Below are positions 59,462 through 64,000 of a DNA stretch of 64,000 nucleotides, in pieces. Origin of the DNA: G963717155 sp963717155 (GTDB taxonomy: Bacteria; Actinomycetota; Thermoleophilia; Gaiellales; JALYLC01); the NCBI GenBank assembly GCA_963717155.1, contig OY970326.1:1922001-1986000 (forward strand). The letters run 5' to 3'. The notes under the pieces were generated by a model that made no database searches, had not been told where the DNA came from, and was given only the letters and a program-made list of their open reading frames with translations. Numbering within the stretch: the first letter of the stretch is position 1; each line of letters opens with the position of its first letter. A program made the position numbers and the translations under genes.

Positions 59462-60337
59462 CCGCTTCTCGAACCAATGGTTCGCGTAGGGATTGTCGTT
59501 GTAGCGGGGGATCTCGACGTATCCGCTGCTCCGGTACATCGCCTTCGCCTCGTCGAGGGCGCGGTTGGTGTCGAGCCGCACGCAGTCGAGACCCAGGGCG
59601 ACGGCCTGCTGCTCGAGGCCCTCGAGCAGGCGCCTGCCGATGCCGAGGCCCCGATGGGCACGGTCGACCCACATGCGCGCGATCTCCCCGACGCCGGGGC
59701 TCAGCGTGCGCAGCGCCCCGCACCCTGCCGGCTGGCCGTTCACGCGGGCGATCAGGAACGCGCCCGACGGTGGAGCCAGGCCCATCCGCTCGGCGGCCCA
59801 CGTTCTGCCGGGATCGAAGTGCTCCTCGAAGCGCGCGTCGAGCTCCGCGAAGTAGTGCGACAGACACCATCTCGCATCCGCCGACGCCGGGCTCTCGAGC
59901 TCGATCTGCACCATCGAGATCGCGAGCAGTCTCCGTACCTCGGCCTGCGCCGCCAGGAGCCTGGCGCGTTGCCTATCGTCGAGGGGCTCCAGCACCGACG
60001 CGGCGAGCTCGTCCGAGAGGCGGTCGAGCTCGCGCACCTCCGTGCTCCCCGCCTCCGTCAGACGAAGACGCTCGCTGCGGCGGTCGGCCGGGTTGGGTGT
60101 CCGCTCGATCAGGCCGTCGCGCTCGAGCGCGCCGAGCATGCGCGAGAGGTAGCCGGAGTCGAGGCCGAGGCGGGCGCGCACGTCTCGCGGGGTCGCGCCG
60201 TCGGGGCCGATCTCGAACAGGACACGCGCCTCGCCGAGCGGGCGGCGCCCGAGATAGCGGTCGTTCAGCGCACCGACCTGGCTCGTCACGAGCCGGTTGA
60301 AGCTCCGTACCTGCGAGATGTCCTGCCGCGTCACCAT
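59447..60337 (-). CDS. MarR regulator fused to a GNAT acetyltransferase
   Basis: Protein of 296 residues. The MarR winged helix is about 1-140 (SFNRLVTSQVGALNDRYLG, LGLDSGYLSRMLGALERDGLI, PADRRSERLRLTEAG). The GNAT domain is about 145-296, with IARMWVDRAHRGLGIGRRLLEGLE as the acetyl-CoA loop and YRSSGYVEIPRY as the family end. Such fusions are known in actinobacteria and proteobacteria. The ATG at 60337 lies inside a perfect palindrome, which suggests autoregulation. Convergent with the aminotransferase, 15-nt overlap. Confidence 0.94.
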   Translation of the reverse strand: MVTRQDISQVRSFNRLVTSQVGALNDRYLGRRPLGEARVLFEIGPDGATPRDVRARLGLDSGYLSRMLGALERDGLIERTPNPADRRSERLRLTEAGSTEVRELDRLSDELAASVLEPLDDRQRARLLAAQAEVRRLLAISMVQIELESPASADARWCLSHYFAELDARFEEHFDPGRTWAAERMGLAPPSGAFLIARVNGQPAGCGALRTLSPGVGEIARMWVDRAHRGLGIGRRLLEGLEQQAVALGLDCVRLDTNRALDEAKAMYRSSGYVEIPRYNDNPYANHWFEKRLDVY

Positions 60338-60357
60338 CTCTGACCTGAGTCAGAGAT
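60336..60357. promoter_or_regulatory. Palindrome overlapping the MarR-GNAT start codon
   Basis: ATCTCTGAC and GTCAGAGAT form 9-bp perfect arms around CTGA. The left arm includes the first base pairs of the start codon at 60335-60337. A MarR dimer bound here would block its own transcription; the adjacent ligase stop is 22 bp away. Confidence 0.75.
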
Positions 60358-60378
60358 TATCGCGGACCGGCTCGCGAT

Positions 60379-61878
60379 TCAACCCTTCAGCGCGCGCACC
60401 GCGTCGATCGTGTCGGCCTCGCTTGCAGACTTGTCGGGGCGATGCCGCAGGACCCGGGCGAAGCGCAGCGCCACCCCGCCGGGATAGCGGGTGCTCGTCT
60501 GCACGCCGTCGAAGGCGACCTCGACGACCAGCTCGGGGCGAACGTACACCACGTGCCCGTCGCGCTCGACCTCGAGCGCCAGCAGGTGCTCGGTCTGCCA
60601 GCGCAGCATCTCGTCGGTCAGTCCCTTGAAGGTCTTGCCGAGCATCACCAGGCCCCCGGCCGGGTCGCGGGCGCCGAGATGGAGGTTCGACAGCAGGCCG
60701 CGGCGGCGCCCGTTCCCCCACTCCACCGCGAGGATGACCAGATCGAGCGTATGTCGGGGCTTGACCTTGAGCCATGTCCCGCCGCGCCGGCCGGCCTCGT
60801 ACGGCGCGTCGAGCGCCTTCAGCACCAGGCCCTCGTGGCCCGCGGCGAGCGCCGCCGCGAGCGCGGCATCCGCGCCCGCGGCGTCGTGCACGAGGATGCG
60901 CGGCACGCACAGCGCGGCCGGAACGCGGGCAGCGAGGGCGGCGACCCGATCGCGCGCGGCGTGGTCGATGAGGTCATCCCCGTCGAGGTGGAGGCAGTCG
61001 AACAGGCGCAGGGACAGCGCGCTCGCACCCGTGCGACGGGCCGCCCGACTGGCCGTGACCTGAAACGGGAGCGGTCGCTGATCTGCGTCGAGGGCGATCG
61101 CCTCGCCGTCGAGCACGGCGTCGCGCACCGGCAGCGCGCGTGCGATCTCGACGATCTCGGGCATGCGCGCGGTCACATCGTCGAGACTCCTGCTGAAAAT
61201 CGCGACGTCGCCGTCGCGCACGTGCACCTGCACGCGCACACCGTCGAGCTTCCACTCCGCGCCGGCCGTCCCGAGGCGTTCGATCGCCGTTGCTGCATCC
61301 GGTGCGCTGCCGGCGAGCATCGGCGCGAGCGGCCGCCCGACCTCGATACGGAAGGCCTCGAGCGCGGGCGCGCCACCGGCCAGCGCCGCGGCGCCGACAG
61401 TCGGGAGGTCGCCTGCCAGCAGGAGGGCCCGGCGTACGGCTGCTGACGGGACTTCCGACGCCTGCGCAACCGCGTCGATCAACACGCCGCCGAGCGCTCC
61501 CTGGCGCAGGTCGCCCGTCAGGAGGGCGCGGAGGAATCGCTGCTCGCCGGCCGTCGCACGGCCGAAGAGCTCGGCCGCGAGGCGCTTGCGCTCGCCGCTC
61601 GATCCCGGCCCCGACAACGCCTCGAGCTGGGCGAGGCGGGCGTCGACCTCGACGAGCGTCAGCGTCGGCTCGTTCGCCGGCGGAGGCGGGTCGCCGAGTC
61701 CCCGGTAGCCGATGCCCGTCTTGCGCTGGCGCGGCTCGCCCGCGAGGAAGGCGAGCCCGATCGGCGCCTCCGCGGGCTCGAGTTGCGCGAGACACGCGGC
61801 GATGAGGTCGCGCTTCGCGAGCCGGGACGACGTCGCCGCAACGCTGTCGGATGTCGATGCGAGCTCGGCCAGCAGCAT
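60379..61878 (-). CDS. ATP-dependent DNA ligase (LigB-type)
   Basis: Ligase of 499 residues. A helical N-terminal DNA-binding domain is about 1-180; the adenylation domain has the Lys in EWKLDGVRV (K210), DGEAIALD, LRLFDCLHLDGDDL, GHEGLVLKALD and WLKVKPRHTLDLV; an OB fold follows (LVMLGKTFKGLTDEML). It is the second ATP-dependent ligase of the window, lacking polymerase or nuclease modules, and resembles mycobacterial LigB. Start ATG 61878 lies 5 nt after the glucosidase stop. The larger open frame upstream is a shadow. Confidence 0.95.
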   Translation of the reverse strand: MLLAELASTSDSVAATSSRLAKRDLIAACLAQLEPAEAPIGLAFLAGEPRQRKTGIGYRGLGDPPPPANEPTLTLVEVDARLAQLEALSGPGSSGERKRLAAELFGRATAGEQRFLRALLTGDLRQGALGGVLIDAVAQASEVPSAAVRRALLLAGDLPTVGAAALAGGAPALEAFRIEVGRPLAPMLAGSAPDAATAIERLGTAGAEWKLDGVRVQVHVRDGDVAIFSRSLDDVTARMPEIVEIARALPVRDAVLDGEAIALDADQRPLPFQVTASRAARRTGASALSLRLFDCLHLDGDDLIDHAARDRVAALAARVPAALCVPRILVHDAAGADAALAAALAAGHEGLVLKALDAPYEAGRRGGTWLKVKPRHTLDLVILAVEWGNGRRRGLLSNLHLGARDPAGGLVMLGKTFKGLTDEMLRWQTEHLLALEVERDGHVVYVRPELVVEVAFDGVQTSTRYPGGVALRFARVLRHRPDKSASEADTIDAVRALKG

Positions 61879-61883
61879 CGGAC

Positions 61884-63971
61884 CTACCCGTCTTCGAGCT
61901 CGACGACGGTTGACCCCTCCGGTGTGACGTTGACATCGAAGCGCTTGCCGAACGCGCGCACCCCGCTCCAGCGGAAGTACGACGAGATCCCGTCGACGTC
62001 GTGGACGGGATCGAGCGCGATCGTGCGTTCCGCCCGATCGGGCTCCATGCCGATCGCGGCGCGCAGGCACAGGAGCGGCGCGCCGGCCGCCCAGGCCTGC
62101 GGCGAGCACGCCACCGGATACTCGACCGGAAAGCCCGTGCGCTGGCGGTCGTAGCCCGCGATGACCTCGGGCAGGCGCCATCCGAAGTGCTCGCCGGCGA
62201 GCACGAGCCCGCGCATGATGCGCACCGCGTCGTCCTGGTGCCCGCCCAGCGCGAGGCCGTACGCGATCAGGCTCGAGTCGTGCGGCCAGACGGTGCCCGT
62301 GTGGTACCCGATCGGGTTGTAGCCCAGGTTGCCGGCGGCGAGCGTGCGGATGCCGAACCCCGAGAACATGCGTCGCGAGCGCAGCAGCTCGGACATCGCG
62401 TCGATGCGCTCCTGCCTGGCGATCCCGGTCCACAGCAGATGGCCCGCGTTCGACGAGAGCGCGTCGACCGGCCGTTTGTCCCGGTCGAGCGCGAGGGCGT
62501 AGAAGGCGGCGTCGCCGCGCTCGACCCAGAACGCCTCGTCGAAGCGGTCGCGCAAGAGCGCGGCCTCGCGCTCGAGCCTCGTCGCGAGCTCGGGGTCGCC
62601 CCAGATCTCGCGCGCGAGCTCCGCGCACCGGATGCGGGCGGCGTACGCGTAGCCCTGTACCTCGCAGACGGCGAGCGGCGATCGCGCAAGCGTTCCGTCG
62701 GCGAACTGCATCGAGTCCCACGAGTCCTTCCAGCACTGCACCTCGAGCCCGCGCTCGCTGCGTCGGTCGAACTCGACGAACCCGTCGCCGTCGAGGTCGG
62801 CGTACTCGTCGAGCCAGGCGAGCGCCCGGCGCGCGACCGGCTCGAGGTCGAGCGCGAGCTGGTCGTCACCGCTCCAGCGCCATGTCTCGGAGAGCAGGAT
62901 CAGGTACAGCAGCGTCGAGTCGACCGAGCCGTAGTACGGGAACTGCCCGGTCAGCGCGGCCACCTTGCCGTAGCGCATCTCGTGCAGGATCTTGCCGGGC
63001 TCGGCGTCGTGCGCGGGGCTGTCGCGGCGCGCCTGGAGGTCGCCGAGCGCGTGCAGCGCGGCGCGCGCGAGGCCGTCGCCGAGCGGCATCGCCTGAAACG
63101 AGGAGATCAGGGTGTCGCGACCGAACGGCGCCATGAACCACGGCAGGCCCGCGGCCACGAGCTCCGAGTCGGTCGCGCCGCGCCGTGCGCGCATCCGCAG
63201 GGCGTTGAGATCGATCAGCGACTGGCGGTAGAGGTTCGTGAGACCGGGGGCGCTCGACTCGAGCGTCGGGAGCGAGCTCGCGAACCGCTTCTGCGAGTCG
63301 CGCACGCGCATGCGCTCGCGCTGCAGGAAGGACGCGCCTCGCTGCGGTGGGCCGTCCTCGGGGGAGCGCGGCATCACCGCGACATCGAGCGACCACGCGC
63401 ACCGAGGCGGAAGGCTGACCTCGAAGTCGCAGGCGCGATCGCCGGGGACGCCGAGCTCGGAGAACTGGATCGAGCACTCGGCTGCGAAGCCCCCGCCGTC
63501 CGCATCGAACACGAAGGATCCGGAGCCCTTGTCGAAGCGACGCGACGTGCGCAACGGGGTGATCGTCTTCGCGAAGGCGAGATCGCGCTCACCGAAGCTC
63601 TGCGACTTGACCTCGAACAGATCGAGGAAGTCGCAGTCGAACTCGTAGCGGACGACGACCCCCACCGGCCCGGTCCCGTGGTTCTCGAGCACGAGCCGCT
63701 CCTGCAGCGAGCCCGCCGAGACGAACAGCTCGCGCACGGCAGCGAGGGGCGAGGGCTGCGACGGCGAGCCCACGTCGTGCTGGGCGTAGACGACCGCCGA
63801 GGCGTGGTCCCGCAAGCCCGACGAGAGCAGCTTCGGCCGCCGCCCGTCGAGCAGCATGCGCCAGAGCGAGAGGTGGCGGGTGTCGTCCGAGTAGAGGCCG
63901 TCGGCGCCTCCCTCCACGTCGCCGAGGTCGTCGCACACGAGGAACCTGTTGCCGTCGAGGATCGTGAGCAC
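61884..63971 (-). CDS. Glycogen-debranching-type glucosidase (GDE N/C domains)
   Basis: Protein of 695 residues from GTG 63971. The N-terminal domain (about 1-240) matches the GDE bacterial/archaeal N-module (LTILDGNRFLVCDDLGDV and DTRHLSLWRMLLDG). The (alpha/alpha)6 catalytic region has GLPWFMAPFGRDTLIS, WKDSWDSMQFADG, EVQGYAYAARIR and GTVWPHDSSLIAYGL with acid residues of this fold. It probably cleaves alpha-1,6 glucosidic branches of glycogen or acts on trehalose-like oligosaccharides. The gene lies 29 nt from the window end; an upstream start outside the window is possible. Followed directly by the ligase gene. Confidence 0.93.
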   Translation of the reverse strand: MLTILDGNRFLVCDDLGDVEGGADGLYSDDTRHLSLWRMLLDGRRPKLLSSGLRDHASAVVYAQHDVGSPSQPSPLAAVRELFVSAGSLQERLVLENHGTGPVGVVVRYEFDCDFLDLFEVKSQSFGERDLAFAKTITPLRTSRRFDKGSGSFVFDADGGGFAAECSIQFSELGVPGDRACDFEVSLPPRCAWSLDVAVMPRSPEDGPPQRGASFLQRERMRVRDSQKRFASSLPTLESSAPGLTNLYRQSLIDLNALRMRARRGATDSELVAAGLPWFMAPFGRDTLISSFQAMPLGDGLARAALHALGDLQARRDSPAHDAEPGKILHEMRYGKVAALTGQFPYYGSVDSTLLYLILLSETWRWSGDDQLALDLEPVARRALAWLDEYADLDGDGFVEFDRRSERGLEVQCWKDSWDSMQFADGTLARSPLAVCEVQGYAYAARIRCAELAREIWGDPELATRLEREAALLRDRFDEAFWVERGDAAFYALALDRDKRPVDALSSNAGHLLWTGIARQERIDAMSELLRSRRMFSGFGIRTLAAGNLGYNPIGYHTGTVWPHDSSLIAYGLALGGHQDDAVRIMRGLVLAGEHFGWRLPEVIAGYDRQRTGFPVEYPVACSPQAWAAGAPLLCLRAAIGMEPDRAERTIALDPVHDVDGISSYFRWSGVRAFGKRFDVNVTPEGSTVVELEDG

Positions 63972-64000
63972 CGGCGAAGGGTACGCTGTGACCCGTGCCG

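Overview
This is a high-GC actinobacterial chromosome segment. The evidence is dense GTG starts, runs of 1-4 nt stop/start overlaps, a WhiA homologue, Ku/LigD end joining and an OmpR-type two-component pair. The gene set and divergent protein sequences suggest a deep-branching actinobacterium, possibly Thermoleophilia (Gaiellales/Solirubrobacterales). That placement is an inference from gene content, not a search result.

Layout. 1-2.8 kb: a sulfatase cut by the window edge and a divergent alpha/beta hydrolase. 2.8-3.8 kb: no convincing gene, then tRNA-Gly(CCC) with a terminator. 3.9-10.2 kb (minus): ligD, ku, a flavoprotein disulfide reductase, argS, rlmH. 10.2-12.0 kb: a DUF3467-type protein, a frameshifted phosphoesterase and an ECF sigma factor. 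12.0-21.0 kb (minus): the block uvrC-ogt-yvcK-whiA, then gap-pgk-tpiA-gpmI, in which glycolytic genes overlap by 4 nt; pgk carries a 1-nt frameshift. 21.4-30.1 kb: a tRNA-Arg(CCG) integration hot spot. Three nested blocks each end in a copy of the tRNA 3' end. Two of these ends lie about 70 nt after the end of a decayed tyrosine recombinase. Cargo includes a protein with two Ltp-type repeats (superinfection-exclusion-like), secreted proteins, a beta-propeller protein and a four-FN3 polysaccharide deacetylase.

30.2-36.8 kb: a cupin, then the most interesting system of the window: a SIR2-like gene translationally coupled to a 1215-aa STAND NTPase with one membrane helix and a long WD40 propeller, followed by a small alpha/beta-barrel gene. 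It looks like an NAD-depleting anti-phage module, an inference from domain architecture. 36.8-47.3 kb: a LytM/M23 protein, an LLM flavoenzyme, a sarcosine-oxidase-type flavoenzyme coupled to an MttB-family methyltransferase, an APH-fold kinase, an M28 peptidase, a frameshifted quinone oxidoreductase, a LysE exporter and an NrtR-like regulator.

47.4-53.0 kb: a four-gene overlapping operon (FN3-GH18, GT2 synthase, degenerate NodB protein, GH18-like protein) that looks like a secreted polysaccharide pathway. 53.0-58.1 kb: an ABC exporter with a LolA-like protein, divergent from a response regulator/histidine kinase pair. 58.1-64.0 kb: an HxlR regulator divergent from a class IV aminotransferase across a palindrome, a MarR-GNAT fusion with a palindrome over its own start codon, a second ATP-dependent DNA ligase, and a glycogen-debranching-type glucosidase at the window edge.

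Four reading-frame breaks (phosphoesterase, pgk, oxidoreductase, integrase) were seen. The one in pgk, normally essential, makes sequencing error a serious alternative for isolated single-base breaks.
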